A stretch of DNA of 64,000 bases from Alitta virens (Eukaryota; Annelida; Polychaeta; Phyllodocida; Nereididae). Shown here one piece after another: positions 12,143-23,702 of this stretch; position 1 is the stretch's first letter, and each line of letters starts with the position of its first letter. The notes beneath the pieces are model-generated. The model was given only the letters and a program-made list of their open reading frames with translations. It had not been told where the DNA came from and searched no databases. The stretch spans positions 34,047,969 to 34,111,968 of the forward strand of contig OW028584.1 in assembly GCA_932294295.1 (NCBI GenBank), read 5' to 3'. The position numbers and the translations under genes were made by a program.

Positions 12143-12559
12143 TTTACACCAAGAAGCGAGTGTGATCTTAAGAATCGGTTTTTAATTAAAGCCACATGTT
12201 TTAAAATATGTTTAGGAGGTGGGAGATACAGCATAAAGACTTTTGTTTGCGAGTAAGACAATAGGTTTAATGCAATCAAGACTTTGGTACTTTCTTTCCT
12301 GAGAGAATAGCTTGCTCAATTGGGAATTTAGAAACTCTATTCTCAAGATCGCTAGACAGGTCTTAATTCAAACTCGAAGAGACGAGGTTACTTTGACTTT
12401 AGAGTGCTCATAAGTAAATATCAACAAAAATAATATACGAAATGATAAAGTTGGTCTGTATACACCATTGGATGGTGTCGTTAGTTTGCCTCTGCATAGA
12501 CACTAACAAACAAGGCAGTTCGATTTCAACTTCTCCTGTTCTGACATTTAGTAACCTCA

Positions 12560-12642
12560 TATAGAAAGTAACTAGCGACGAATTGAACCCAGGACCTTCA
12601 GAGAGACTGACCATTGCAATACATTGACCACTTGACCACTAG
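12560..12642 (-). repeat. tRNA-derived SINE-like sequence (copy 1)
   Basis: On the minus strand an A-box-like AGTGGTCAAGTGGTCA is followed about 40 bp later by a B-box-like GGGTTCAATTC, the spacing of an internal RNA polymerase III promoter. The tRNA stems are not maintained, so this is a tRNA-derived SINE head or a decayed tRNA rather than a gene. It abuts the 0.3-kb interspersed repeat at 12649-12957. Confidence 0.55.
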
Positions 12643-12648
12643 CTGCTT

Positions 12649-12957
12649 AATAGAGTCTTTTCACTGAGCAGCCCTGAATTCAGCATGACATAAGTCTTTC
12701 TTCTCCTCTTGTTACTCATTTTGCTTTTCAGACATAGAAGATAATAATTAACTGATTCCATAAATATAACTTTCTCAGAAAAATAACAAAAATCAACTGA
12801 ATGATAAGGTGTCAAATATACATTAAAATGCACTAAAAATACTACTGCTAGGATGCACTTTGCATCAGCCAATCGCAGCCACGGGCGGGAACTTTTTCAG
12901 CCAATAGAATTGCAGTATTCTGTCATAGCCACCTGGTGGAAATACAGAGAACCTTCC
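12649..12957 (-). repeat. 0.3-kb interspersed repeat, copy 1
   Basis: By eye, about 310 bp match 62493-62806 in opposite orientation at roughly 80-85% identity. Shared landmarks are GGTTCTCTGTATTTCCACC near the start, TTTTTAGTGCATTTTAATG in the middle and GAATTCAGGGCTGCTCAGT near the end. Both copies carry an uninterrupted frame of about 70 codons. Most differences change the amino acid, and the residues resemble no family I know, so I read it as a mobile or otherwise dispersed non-coding element. A CCACCTGGTGG palindrome lies near its start. Confidence 0.8.
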
Positions 12958-14541
12958 TTGAAAATCCACTATTCACTATCATAGCCAACCCCTGAAACAT
13001 AAACAGCATGATCACTAGCATAGGGGCCATCACCCTAATTATCTTAATAAACAGAAAGCATTATGGATTTGTTTCTTCAATATTTCACAAGTGAATAATG
13101 AAAATGGCGACTGAGGACATTAAGGAGAACGGGAACTGAGTCATTGGCCCAGCAGGGAGTTCGGAACTCAGTCCATTTCATGAATAACTCCTGAATGTCA
13201 CTAATATCCAGAAATAGACAAGTGACAGGCAATAATAAGGAAGAATGAGTGCAAAGAGACTCCTTGACAACGGAAGTAGTAATATTTGATGTCCTTGACG
13301 ACAAGGGTCGTGTTGTCCCACATTATCGCTCATTGGGTGGTAACCAATAGGAAGGGTTTTAATGTTGAGAAACATGTGTCAGTTTTGTGATAATTATTCT
13401 TCTCATAATGATGAATGACAAATTAAAATCTGTCTAATCTGTATACTAAGTTAGGAAAAAGACAACTTCTGCTATACGATGCTACCTGCCAGTGCCACTA
13501 AATGGAATTCTCTGGCTACAGCTGGCTACTCAAAGCTGGAACTAAAAGTACATGCAGCACTATTTTTTGCGCAAGTTATGAGTTATGCATATTTGTCATT
13601 TCTTGTTGAAAAGATGCATGTCTATTGCACATACATTTTTACTATATATTTCTTTAATTTATGAAGGTTTATATTTTTTCAGTGGTGGTAGGTGTAAGCC
13701 GACTATAAGCTAGTAGTAGACATAAGCGGCTTTAGCTGTAGGCTCAGGAAATAAAGAGGCCTATACTTTATAATAATTATTGGCAAAATAGGAAAAGTGT
13801 GCATTAGCTCTTATAAAATATGGAATTCATTAATTTGAGCATGTTGGTATACCTGGTTTTTTTGGCATAAAATACCTCTTCAGATATTTATTTACAATTC
13901 ATTATTTACTATTAACAATACATGTGTCATATTTTAACCCATAGTTACCACAACGAAAGTTCCAACAACATTTATTAATTAATTTTAGGCATCTTTGCAT
14001 AAATTAGTGTTGACTTTTAGCCAAGTGTGGCAAAATGGCCTACGGTTGATGGAATTATGATAATAGTGTGAAATACTGTTTTGTTGGGTTCAGGCGAGTG
14101 TTAAATTGCCTTTTGGCTGCTGTCTTCAGCTGCAATTAGCGCCAATGAGGAAATTTACTATTGTTGTTATGAATGGGGAGTAATATGCATAGAGCTATTG
14201 ACACGCCTTGGGGCAGAAGTATTGCTCATTTAACAAGGGGAGAATTTATTCAAGGAGTTGCTGAGGCAAGAGAGCATCAATTAAGGTGATGGGGCAGGTT
14301 GGTTAGTGGTTTTGGTGTATAGGATGGGGTATATGCTGTTGGGGGTATATGTTGTTGGGGTATGTTGTTGAGGGTTTGAATGATGGGGTAAAGATTGAAA
14401 AGACAAAAGAAAGGGTTGAAGAGGGGTTAAATTGATCGTGTGGTCAACTCTGTGGGTGGCAAAATAAAACACAAAGATTGCTAACCCAGGGATATAGTAC
14501 CACATACAGGTAAAGATGGATGACTGATGTATAACCTTGAA
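12958..14541. other. Non-coding, nothing clear
   Basis: AT-rich intergenic DNA. Short open frames here (up to about 75 codons) have no recognisable domains or splice context. Nothing supportable is seen. Confidence 0.5.
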
Positions 14542-14834
14542 TGGAATTATGAAAATAAAAATTCCAGAGTTATGAAAATAAACTACAGAATTATGAAAAT
14601 AAAAATTCCAGTGTTATGAAAATAAACTACAGAATTATGAAAATAAAAACTACAGAGTTATGAAAATAAAAACTACAGAGTTATGAAAATAAAAACTACA
14701 GAGTTATGAAAATAAAAACTACACAGTTATGAAAATAAAAACTACAGAGTTATGAAAAAAATCCAGTTATGAAAATAAACTACAGAATTATGAAAATAAA
14801 AACTACATAGTTATAAAAATAAAAACTACAGAAT
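14542..14834. repeat. Minisatellite, about 13 units of roughly 17-23 bp
   Basis: Tandem units built on GTTATGAAAATAAAAACTAC, alternating with shorter units and with AATTCCAG-ending variants. The central units are almost identical (23-bp period), consistent with recent expansion. Confidence 0.95.
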
Positions 14835-15379
14835 GTATCATGTATGAATATCGGAGCAAAGACAAATGACATAACAAGCGGACCCTATCCAAGTTGCTAT
14901 CTTATATCTCAGATGACTGTAATCTTTACTGCATAAATTTGGGTCATTGGCATTTATAATAATGGACATAAAATAATCGGAAGAGCTCTAACAAATCTAC
15001 TAAATTAATTCATAGTATACCGTATAGCATCAGATATTAGCAATGTTCAGTCAGTTCGTGAGACCCAATACTAGGCCTATTTACTTATAAATTGACTCTC
15101 TTTCGTTAAGTAAACAGTTCAGAAGAGAATTTTTTGATGGCTGCCTCTCCAATTTAGTTTAACGATGCCAATAATTAAGGTACTGCTTGTGTCAGTCATA
15201 GATGAAATGGACCATTCCATAGTCTAGAAGATGTACAACCATACACTTACTAACACTTGTCAATCACTTTCAACCTTTTTCCATCCAGATAATCCCAGGA
15301 TGCAATTTGACCTTTTATAGGTCATTAACCGGAAGCAGAAGTGTCCCAGGTGACCTTGCGGCGGGAGGGGCATGTTATG

Positions 15380-15427
15380 GCGTCAAAGCGTCGTAGGACA
15401 ACGTCAGAACGTCAAAAGACGCGTCAA
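15380..15427. promoter_or_regulatory. CGTCA array (island E)
   Basis: Five CGTC words, at about 15381, 15389, 15402, 15410 and 15422, four of them CGTCA, in under 50 bp and mostly the same orientation. CGTCA is the CREB/ATF half-site; any function is inferred. Confidence 0.4.
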
Positions 15428-15620
15428 TGAGATTGCCGAAGGCTGCTGAAGGCTGCTGAGGCAGGCCATGGAGGATGGAGCAACAAGAGTGCAACTAGAC
15501 TGACGGAATGTGATTTATGTCTGTGAGAAGTTCCTGCAAATTGGCGGTAATAACAACAGTCGGTAATTATTTGTCTGTTTGTTTTAAGTTCTTGGGAGAG
15601 CTATCATAGTTAGGTATCCC

Positions 15621-15865
15621 TTACGTTGGTTGGCTGGCTGGTTGGCTGGTTGGTTGGCTGAGTGGTTGGTTGGTTGGTTGGTTGGTTGGCTGGTTGATTG
15701 GTTGACTGGTTGGTTGGCTGGTTGGTTGGCTGGTTGGTTGGTAGGTTGGTTGGTTGGTTGGCTGGCTGGTCCTTCTCTCGATGTAGTGATGTAGTGGTTC
15801 GTTGGAGTGTTGGTTGCCAATGGTTTGTTGGTCAGTCAGTTGGTTGGTCAGTTGGTCTTTTGGTC
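15621..15865. repeat. (TTGG)n/(CTGG)n microsatellite
   Basis: About 150 bp of TTGG/CTGG tetranucleotide repeat, then a diverged continuation to about 15865. Overlapping frames encode Val-Gly-Trp-Leu or Asn-Gln-Pro repeats and are not genes. Confidence 0.95.
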
Positions 15866-16337
15866 AGCTTTTCATTGTAAATTGTAAGCCTGTAAACTCA
15901 CAATTACTTGAACTCATGGCAACTGGTTATAAACATTACAATCTTGACCTATAATATACCATTTACCAAGTAACCCAAGCCTATAAACAAAGGCTTAAGG
16001 GGACCACAGAAATTCGGTTTGTGGATCATTTGTTGTGTCACAATCATTTAGTGGTCAAGATAACTCACTGTGTCCCTCACCAGCCCTCAAATAATTGGCG
16101 ACGTTTTGTGTTGGGTTGTTAGGACGAGTGCTCAAATCGAATTCCACCTCGCGAGATTTTGCTCGTGGAAACACGGGACCTCTTAACTCGAGGGCCCGAT
16201 GGGGTCTTGTAGGGCCCCAAAAAGACCTACTGGGGCCCCTTGGGCACCCATTGGTCACTAGAAGGTTAAGAAGTTACCGCAGGTCTCGTCAATGGAAAAA
16301 GAAGAGTTCGTCTGCTTGTCTCAGTCCCGGGTGAATT

Positions 16338-16411
16338 TGATTGATTGGATCAATCGCACCGGAGTACAATAAGCAAAGATGATTGATCATGTATAATCAC
16401 ATATGATTTAT
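16338..16411. promoter_or_regulatory. Pbx-Hox-like motif cluster
   Basis: TGATTGAT occurs at 16338-16345 and 16380-16387, and TGATTTAT at 16404-16411 followed by TAATT. These are the known composite Pbx-Hox and Pbx/Exd-type sequences; TGATCAATC lies between. Three in 75 bp, about 8 kb upstream of engrailed, is a plausible enhancer core, inferred from motif only. Confidence 0.35.
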
Positions 16412-18410
16412 TAATTCGGGTTATTATATCATGTAATGGTGTTAAATAATATTCTATTGTACGTGAATAATGGTTATCTAAACACAGTTCTGAAATATTT
16501 GTGGTCATGTTACTCCAAACGTGACGTCACAATAGCATGACATCATGATTCGATTTGCATAGAAATAGAAGTTTTTAAGGCATGGAATAATTGAAGTTTG
16601 GCTCAGATTTCTATCTTGATGCTAACTTGATGGTATTTCTATTACACTCTTTGAAGTTAGAGATACTTGGCAGATAATATAATGCATTATTTAGTCTACA
16701 TAGTGAGCTGTCCATCCAAATATATTGACCTGTCTGTAAGGTTATAGACTGGACATTGGATACCATATGAGGATATTGCTTTGTGGGGTAATTCAAAGAT
16801 TTTCAATGAATTTAATACAAGTGGGAGCAAATTCAATGAATTTAATCCTTTCGAAGGCATTTTGTATATTAACTCGGACAGACTGTTAGGGCAGATAAAA
16901 CTCGACTTCTAAGCAGACGACACCAACTCTCGCTCACTCTCGTCGCAGACGACAAACCCGCGAGAGTTTGAAGGAGATAAGGCGACATCTGACGGGCACT
17001 TGAAGAACTCTTAATGACAACACTGAAGAGACACGTTTCGTCTGCTGATTGCCTTTCTGTGACGCTGTGTTTGCATTTAAAGAGTATTTAAGAAAGTATT
17101 GAGGGTGGGTAGAAGGAATTTTGGATCTCAAAGGATCAGTTCAGCTAATTTTAACCCCGTGAAAAGATGGACATGGTAACTCCCCAAGTTTCCATTAGAA
17201 AACAAAGTCCTTGCTTTAAAACCAATTAATGTCACAAAAACAAATCACTAAACCCCCTGAAGTCAGCAAAAGATGTTATCATTGATCAGCAGACTCTGAA
17301 TGTACTTTACCCTCCTTTTTAAGTTACCCTCGTCATTCAGTTTATCTTACCCTCTCTTCCCGCCCTTTAATTTGCCCCATACACTGATCGTCTGCCCTTT
17401 TTCAGCAACTCGCGCCTTTTGCGGCATTGACAGTGAAGCTTTTGCGACAATGAAGCCAATTTACGGCATCATTCTTGAAGTCTTATAGACAGTATGTATT
17501 GTATATGATTGGTTTCTGATAAAAATGTGATTGGTCGCAGATCAGTGTAAATGAAGCAAAAAGACAAAGAATTTGGAATAAATATATATTGAAAGCAGCA
17601 AAATAATGAAATAATTGTGCAATGATAATAACATTTATAATGCAATGAAATAATGAAATAAACATTCTCAGAAGCACAAAAATATCTAACAAAAAATAAA
17701 AAAATAAACCTATTTATTAGATCTGAAGACAAAGAAAACTACTGAAAAATTAAAGATTGCGGGATTGAGGCTATGGGCCTATTGTTTGTCCGTCTGCCTA
17801 TCTCCTATAATTGTCTATCTTTGTCCTTGGCTCTGTGACGCTGCCTGTCTGTCAATATATCTCTCTGAACATGTCTAGAATTACATTAGCACCCAAGTAA
17901 CACAAATATTTCGGGTTAGACCACCGCAAATTACAAACTTTTTGGACCGCAAATATTCTTGATCTGATTTGAAATTCCGCGTAATAGAATGCTTTAATTT
18001 CAACACCTCTTATACGGGTCTGTTATTGAAGTTAACGGGGTAAAATACCAAGTTACCCTGGGGCGAGTACGGAACCAGGATTCGAAATTAAAGGGTAATT
18101 TCAGGTTAAGAGTTCATAAGAATTCTCTCACAATTTTTATGGTCGTATAATTAAAGAGAGGCGACTTTTGATGACTGGTGGTGAGAGCATTAAATGTTTC
18201 AATTTAACAGCTCCGAATAAAGAACGTAGGGGACAGACTGACAGACCAAGACCTTGGACAGACTGAGAGATAAGACACAGACAGAATAGAATAAATGCAA
18301 CAGTAGAATCACCAATGACGAAATAGAATTCAGTGCATTGTTCAGTCAGAGGAGTTCAAAATCTCACAAAGACCAAAAAAGATGATTAAAGTAATATAAC
18401 ATTTTCAAGA
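16412..18410. other. Non-coding; four TCGTCTGC/GCAGACGA copies
   Basis: No gene-like frame. The 8-mer TCGTCTGC or its complement occurs at 16913-16920, 16945-16952, 17038-17045 and 17388-17395, the densest stretch in the window. A GTGACGTCAC palindrome occurs near 16520-16529. Otherwise nothing is seen. Confidence 0.5.
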
Positions 18411-18556
18411 ATGAATGAATGAATGAATGGTATCTATCTATCTATCTATCTACCTACCTACCTGTCTATCTGTCTGTCTGTCTATCTGTCTATCTATCTG
18501 TCTATCTATTTATCTATCTATCTATCTGTCTATCTGCCTACCTACCTATCTATCTG

Positions 18557-18597
<41 letters not shown>

Positions 18598-18604
18598 ATA
18601 ACTG

Positions 18605-18639
<35 letters not shown>

Positions 18640-18729
18640 GCCTATCTGCCTACCTACCTGTCTATCTGTCTATCTATCTATCTATTTCATTTATCTATCT
18701 ATCTATCTGTCTATCTATCTATCTATCTA

Positions 18730-18761
<32 letters not shown>

Positions 18762-18765
18762 TCCT
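18411..18765. repeat. (TATC)n/(TGTC)n microsatellite
   Basis: A short GAAT array leads into about 340 bp of CTAT with interspersed CTGT and CTAC units. All three frames stay open as Ser/Ile/Tyr/Leu/Cys repeats; none is a gene. Confidence 0.97.
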
Positions 18766-19435
18766 TGCCTGCTAGTAACTATAGGCCTTATTGGACAGAC
18801 ATATCGACAGACATACATATAGACAGACAGACATAAATGAGAGAGAAGACAGTCCTACGGCTCATGTATGATGCATGGGGATAAGTGCCCTGCTCCCCTG
18901 CATCATTCATCCATCATCCATCATCCATCCCTCATCCATTGCTGCTGCATCAGGACCCACCCCCTCCCTAAGATGATGGTTAAGCGGAGCTTTTGTCACT
19001 TATGACGACTCTGTGTATGATCAATTGCATTACTGGGAGTCATTTATAGTGGGGTAGTTTATTAGGACAGTTGTGTATTATAATTTGGGTGGACCTATTA
19101 CGAAGGAGACAGACAGACAGTATATAGGCATATACAGACAAACAGTCATTATGATACTGTTTATACCTATTGATCAATTAACAGGTAACACTGTACAATC
19201 ATATTATTTGCAAGTAAATTTTCCTATGTCACAGTTTGTGGAGCCCAGTCTACAGTGAAAGACTATACGTGTATCAATGTATGTTGCCAATGTATGTCAC
19301 TGTCTATTTATAGTCTTATACCACATTCACTATGTCAGTACAAAGTCTGACTATTTGTCCACTGTGATGCTAAAAATAGCCATTTTGCCAGCCCCACCGA
19401 TATATCCCCCTGTTTTAAGGCTTCATTTTCCGTAT

Positions 19436-19555
19436 GTCAGGATGGCCGAGTGGTCTAAGGCGCCAGACTCAAGGTAAACCACCTTACCTGTAATACAGGT
19501 AGATGGGCGTTCTGGTCCACGAATGTGGGCGTGGGTTCAAATCCCACTTCTGACA
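19436..19555 (+). tRNA. tRNA-Leu (anticodon CAA), intron-containing
   Basis: The acceptor stem GTCAGGA pairs with TTCTGAC. The D-arm contains TGGCCGAGTGGTCTAAGGC, typical of Leu tRNAs. The anticodon stem CCAGA/TCTGG flanks loop CTCAAG..T with anticodon CAA at 19470-19472. A 36-nt intron (19474-19509) follows position 37, the canonical site. A long variable arm and GTGGGTTCAAATCCCAC (T arm with B box) follow. A T run begins a few bases downstream as the pol III terminator. All elements expected of a functional type II tRNA are present, and a CAA anticodon with an intron is the common metazoan arrangement. Confidence 0.96.
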
Positions 19556-20089
19556 ACACTTTTTTTTTTCAGCTCTATATTTTCAATGTTTTACCTTCAT
19601 TTACCACATGTATTAAATTTAATCGAAAAATATTTTTTAATTTTGTTTACTTTTTTTTATTTTTTATTGAATGCTTACAAAAGAGATTAGTAAGTAGTCA
19701 GAATGTCTTCAAAAACATGAACAAAACGGCCTCTGACAGGAAGGCCCTTTTACGAAAACGTCCTCTTGCAGATATGTCCTCTGACCATAACGTCACAGTT
19801 CTATGAATATTATAAAGTTTGTTATGGCAGATGACTCTTTGTAAACACCCGAAGTTGCATCTCATCATAACATCTGCCCCTTACATCTGATAGTTTCCAA
19901 TAAAAACCATATTTAAAACTAATGGATTTGGACATCTAATATAATTTAGGCCTATAGGCAAACAGCTGTTCTGACACATGCATTTATAACCAATTCTGTT
20001 CGTTCTGTCTTTTCTGTCATTTTATAGGGAACCCAATTTGCCAAGCGAGCTTTGTCTCTTCTAATTGACACCTCTAAACAACACGCATG

Positions 20090-20390
20090 CCGAGAATTCC
20101 CGAGATTCAAGATGGCGTCTTCTTCCGGGGAAATGGTTGTTGGTTGCTAGGCAACGAGTAGGCCGGGGAAACGCCGCGCCAAATTAAAGTGCAGCTCGCT
20201 TGGAATTCTGGGTAAAAAGGGGTCATTAAGCTGAGATGAAAACCTCTTAGCTCTGTGAGGGTTTTTTGCCGATACAAATTGCCCTTCCAAATTTTAATCA
20301 CGTGGTTCGTCTTCAACAGGATAGACTCCGTGTCTCGCGACCTACGAGACAAAGGCGAGATTAAAGGTGGTCACGTGATTGAGCTCTTAA
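20090..20390. promoter_or_regulatory. CpG-rich promoter-like segment with YY1, ETS and X-box motifs
   Basis: AAGATGGCG (YY1-type) at about 20109-20117 is followed by CTTCCGG (ETS-type) about 10 bp on and GTTGCTAGGCAAC (X-box-like palindrome) at 20143-20155. Two CACGTG E-boxes occur near 20299 and 20371. YY1+ETS next to a start site is typical of TATA-less promoters, but the ATG inside the YY1 motif opens only about 12 codons and I see no exon following. It may be a lone enhancer/promoter of a non-coding transcript. Confidence 0.35.
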
Positions 20391-20960
20391 GACCATAAAA
20401 GAACTCATCAGATTCTGGTGATTTGTTGCACAATGAGGTAAACCACTTAAATTTGCCTCATGGGAGATTTTCAATTAATTTGTAACATAGTCCTATATAT
20501 CTCACTAAAACATAAGAAATTACATTTACATGGGCCTTAAAGTGTTAATGGGGAACAAGTAATTCAGCTCCCTTAAACTCCTCCGCCAAGGAGGTTATTA
20601 TTTTTTTTTAGCAGGATATCTCAAAAAGTTATGAAATTGATTTGGATGAACCCTAAAACTGATTAAATTTTGGCGTTTATCCAGATCATATCCCGGATCC
20701 ATGATCTGGAATACTGTTCCAATATGCTACTGGGCTGATCAAGATGATCAATTTTGTTGGTCTTCATTCCATTTAGATTATGTTCAAACACTTTAATGGA
20801 GGGTATGGGTCCCATTATGGATCTGGAACCCAGACCAAATATTTGATCCGGATGGCATGGATACTGGATCCAGAAGACTTCTTCACATGAAATTCGAAAG
20901 GACAGCTTGTGGTCAAATGTTCTTGGGAAACAGCTAGCCTTTTGGATCATCCTGATCACA

Positions 20961-21296
20961 ATCGGCCAACAGTGCACCTGCAGAACATTGGGCCAACAGT
21001 GGACCATGCAATGTTAGGCCAACAATAGGCCAATGGTAGGCCAAAATTAGGCCAATTGGAGAATGGGCTGACTAGACTTTGATGTCATTTTCCCAACGTG
21101 GAGAATATTTGATAGTGGGCCAACCCGCTGTTGGCTAAGAGTGCACCAAACCGACGTTGGGCCAAAACTGGGCCAACATTAGGCCAACGCTGGTCTGACT
21201 TTGAATTGACATGTCATTTGGCCATCGGTAGAGCTGACCGTGGGGCTGACCTGTAGTTGGTCGAATGTGGGCCGAACTGACATTGGGCCAACATTG
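20961..21296. repeat. Degenerate TTGGCC/GGCCAAC repeat
   Basis: More than a dozen GGCCAAC or TTGGGCC words in both orientations, irregularly spaced 10-25 bp apart, with the motif TTGGGCCAACATT recurring. It is an old, scrambled minisatellite or foldback element. TTGGC...GCCAA is also the NF-I consensus, so protein binding is possible. Confidence 0.7.
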
Positions 21297-21968
21297 TGAC
21301 GTTTCATATTGGGCGGCAGTCATTCCAGTGAGCCTTAGCAGAGGTTTGCGCTTTTTGGGTGCCCTCTATACTGCATTTATCCAAATGCCAGAGGGCAAGT
21401 GTAATGAAGACATTGGTTATTCTGAATAACTTATTACAGAGATATTTTCTGCTGTACATAGCTTGACACTCAGACTGACTGGCTCGTTTCCAAGCTGGCG
21501 AGAATCTCGGATAGATTTCGCTTGGGACGAGAGTGGAATTTAATGGTCTCTTTGGCAAAAGACGGAAATCAAGTGATTTAATTTGGGGCTCATCGGCTAG
21601 AGGGCTCTGTCAGTCTCATTCTGATGGATGATGATTCGGCTTGGAACCAAATCGTCCTGAAAAGAAACGCCACGAGTTGGATAGACTGAGTATAAAGGGT
21701 GATGATGAGACTGTTGTCATGGAAACCAACACTTTGATAATTATGATGGCACACAGATATATGGGAAGGCTAAATTATATCGGTAAATAATTGATATGAC
21801 ATACAAAATTGGGAGTATTAAATTTATATTTTCAGAATTGTGTCAGAATTTTATCATGGCACAATAACAAGAATTTTTCTTACCTCTGAAGTTAACAGGT
21901 TCTAGCTATCTGGACCAGAAAACTGTCATGTCTGAACACAATTTAACTAATATCTACATCTCTCGTAT

Positions 21969-22200
21969 GTCCACTGTGTCGTGAAAATGTCCACTGTGTC
22001 GTGAAATGACAGCATTCGCAGGTTTTCTTAATGAATCTGTGGTTAATTGCGGCTATGTTTTTAATCAATTCTAATTGCACATCAGATAGGCTCTAGTTGT
22101 GGCTGGCCAAACCACTGCAGCTGGTGGCGGCAATAATTGCAATCTCTGCCGCAATTGCTTTCAAATTACCATCAATTGTGGAAATTGTCGTCTGCTACTG
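21969..22200. promoter_or_regulatory. Possible conserved non-coding element rich in AATTGC words
   Basis: A 20-bp direct duplication of a TCCACTGTGTCGTG block (21969-22006) is followed by repeated TTAATTGC, CTAATTGC, ATAATTGC, CGCAATTGC and TCAATTG homeodomain-type cores between 22040 and 22180. TCGTCTGC follows at 22188-22195. No reading frame is supported. A regulatory call is inferred from motif density. Confidence 0.3.
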
Positions 22201-22345
22201 TAGCTCTGCGTCTGTCTCATAGATGGCGCTGTGCAATCGATCACGTGAACAAGAAGACGTTTCGAGGGGAGGACGCTGGGGTTCTCTGATAACGCGTAAA
22301 ATGACGCGCCAAACGACGCTCATTCGTCTCTCAGCTCGCCAAATC
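22200..22345. promoter_or_regulatory. CpG island F with ACGCGT/GACGC words
   Basis: About 145 bp with AGATGGCGCT (CTCF-like, 22221-22230), ATCACGTGA, GAAGACG, GGACGCTG, AACGCGT, TGACGCG and AACGACGC. It contrasts sharply with flanking AT-rich DNA. Candidate regulatory element. Confidence 0.35.
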
Positions 22346-22834
22346 GCGCCACATTAGCAGTTGAGGGATCCTGTCATGATCCACTCGTGGGCGCCAAACA
22401 AGAAAATCACGGTGCTAAGGATTCTGGGTAGAGCAAGAGCAACAACGGTGTAAGTCACATAATACCATTTCTGGTATTGTTCAATCAACTCCAAGGGTGA
22501 ATCAAACGTAATATTCTTGTAATGATGTCATTAAGCGTAATTCATATGGAATTTAGGCCCTACTTTAATAGTTTCAGCTCTAGATCTTTACTTATTGCTG
22601 ATTTAATGATGTAATTTAGCTAGAGATTACATCATTTATTTCATCTATATATCTTTATTTCAGTGACTCAATTTATTTGGTTCTTTCAGACTCCAGAGAG
22701 TGTGATAAATTAGTGTTTTGTTTTTAACAACTGTTTTTGCTATATTTGTTTCTCAATGTCTGTCTGTCTCCAATGAGTGCTTCCTGATTAGCTGAGTTAC
22801 TCCATTGTTGCCTTAATTAGGTCAATGTGTCAGT

Positions 22835-22896
22835 CACGTGATAACCCCCGTCTTTATTTTGTCACGTGATTTATGTAGGTCGCAATTGGCCACGTG
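22835..22896. promoter_or_regulatory. Triple CACGTG E-box cluster
   Basis: CACGTG at 22835-22840, 22863-22868 and 22891-22896, exactly 28 bp apart each time, with TGATTTAT beside the middle one. E-box/CLEAR-type bHLH sites by consensus; even spacing makes chance less likely. Confidence 0.35.
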
Positions 22897-22992
22897 GTCT
22901 CTTGGCAACAAGCCTTTAATGGCTATTGTCTACAAATTGGACAAAGTGAGGGGTGACTTGCTCTGGGGAGCTGTTAAGTTAGTCAGATTGTC

Positions 22993-23086
22993 AGTCACTG
23001 TAGGATTAACAGTAAGTCACTGTAGGATTAACAGTAAGTCACTGTAGAATTACCAGTAAGTCACTGTAGGATTAACAGTAAGTCAC
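22993..23086. repeat. 22-bp minisatellite, 4.3 copies
   Basis: Units beginning AGTCACTGTAGGATTAAC repeat with a 22-bp period; the third unit has two substitutions. Confidence 0.97.
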
Positions 23087-23340
23087 ACAGTGATTCCAAC
23101 AGTGACCATCAATTTTCCATTTTATACAGTCTCAGGTTATTTGAAAAAGTAAAGCCAAATAATTCCTATATTTTTTCTTAATACTTCATATTACTAAATA
23201 TAGCATACTGATGCATAACACCATATTTAAAGTTTGTCCCACTCCAGGGATGTAGTTATAAATTATACTTAAATTGTTAGATAATCGAAGAATGTAGCAA
23301 AAAATCAAATTTTGTCCCAATTACAAATGTATATTCACAT

Positions 23341-23360
23341 TTATATAAATAAATAAATAA

Positions 23361-23392
<32 letters not shown>
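23341..23392. repeat. (AAAT)n-(TA)n compound microsatellite
   Basis: AAAT units run directly into a TA dinucleotide array. Confidence 0.95.
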
Positions 23393-23702
23393 TGATTGTC
23401 AATTTCATAATCTGAGACTCTGAGTCCATGAAGATAGGAAAAATAACTGCTAATCTGTTCACTTTCAACATGCTAGAAGGGACACGCTGTCACACCATGC
23501 TAAAATCATGTCAAGGAAAAGCAAGAAATTGTCTTTTTTTCTGGATAAAGTTCCTTCATTTAATGCCATTCAACAAATTACTGTGTGTTTTCTATGTTGA
23601 TTAGGCAGAGAGTCATTAGCCCTTCAGAACTTAATCATTTAGGATCAAGACAAGGCATAAAATGTTGTTATCAGCACTCTACTTCCAATAAGCAACATCT
23701 CT

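Larger units (their letters stand above)
8621..12559. other. Upstream intergenic DNA, largely featureless apart from CGTC islands
   Basis: AT-rich with no gene-like frame. One copy of the recurrent 8-mer TCGTCTGC is at 9429-9436. Two CpG-bearing islands (10929-11068 and 12062-12142) stand out. The longest open frame, 145 codons on the minus strand at 11842-12279, has no recognisable domain and runs through the second island; I do not call it a gene. Confidence 0.5.

Noticed and set aside
11842..12279. 145-codon minus frame
   Set aside because: No domain, no splice sites of note, and it crosses a CpG island; long for chance but residues look random.
18419..18836. Overlapping plus-strand frames of SIYLSIYLS type
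   Set aside because: Microsatellite translation in three frames.
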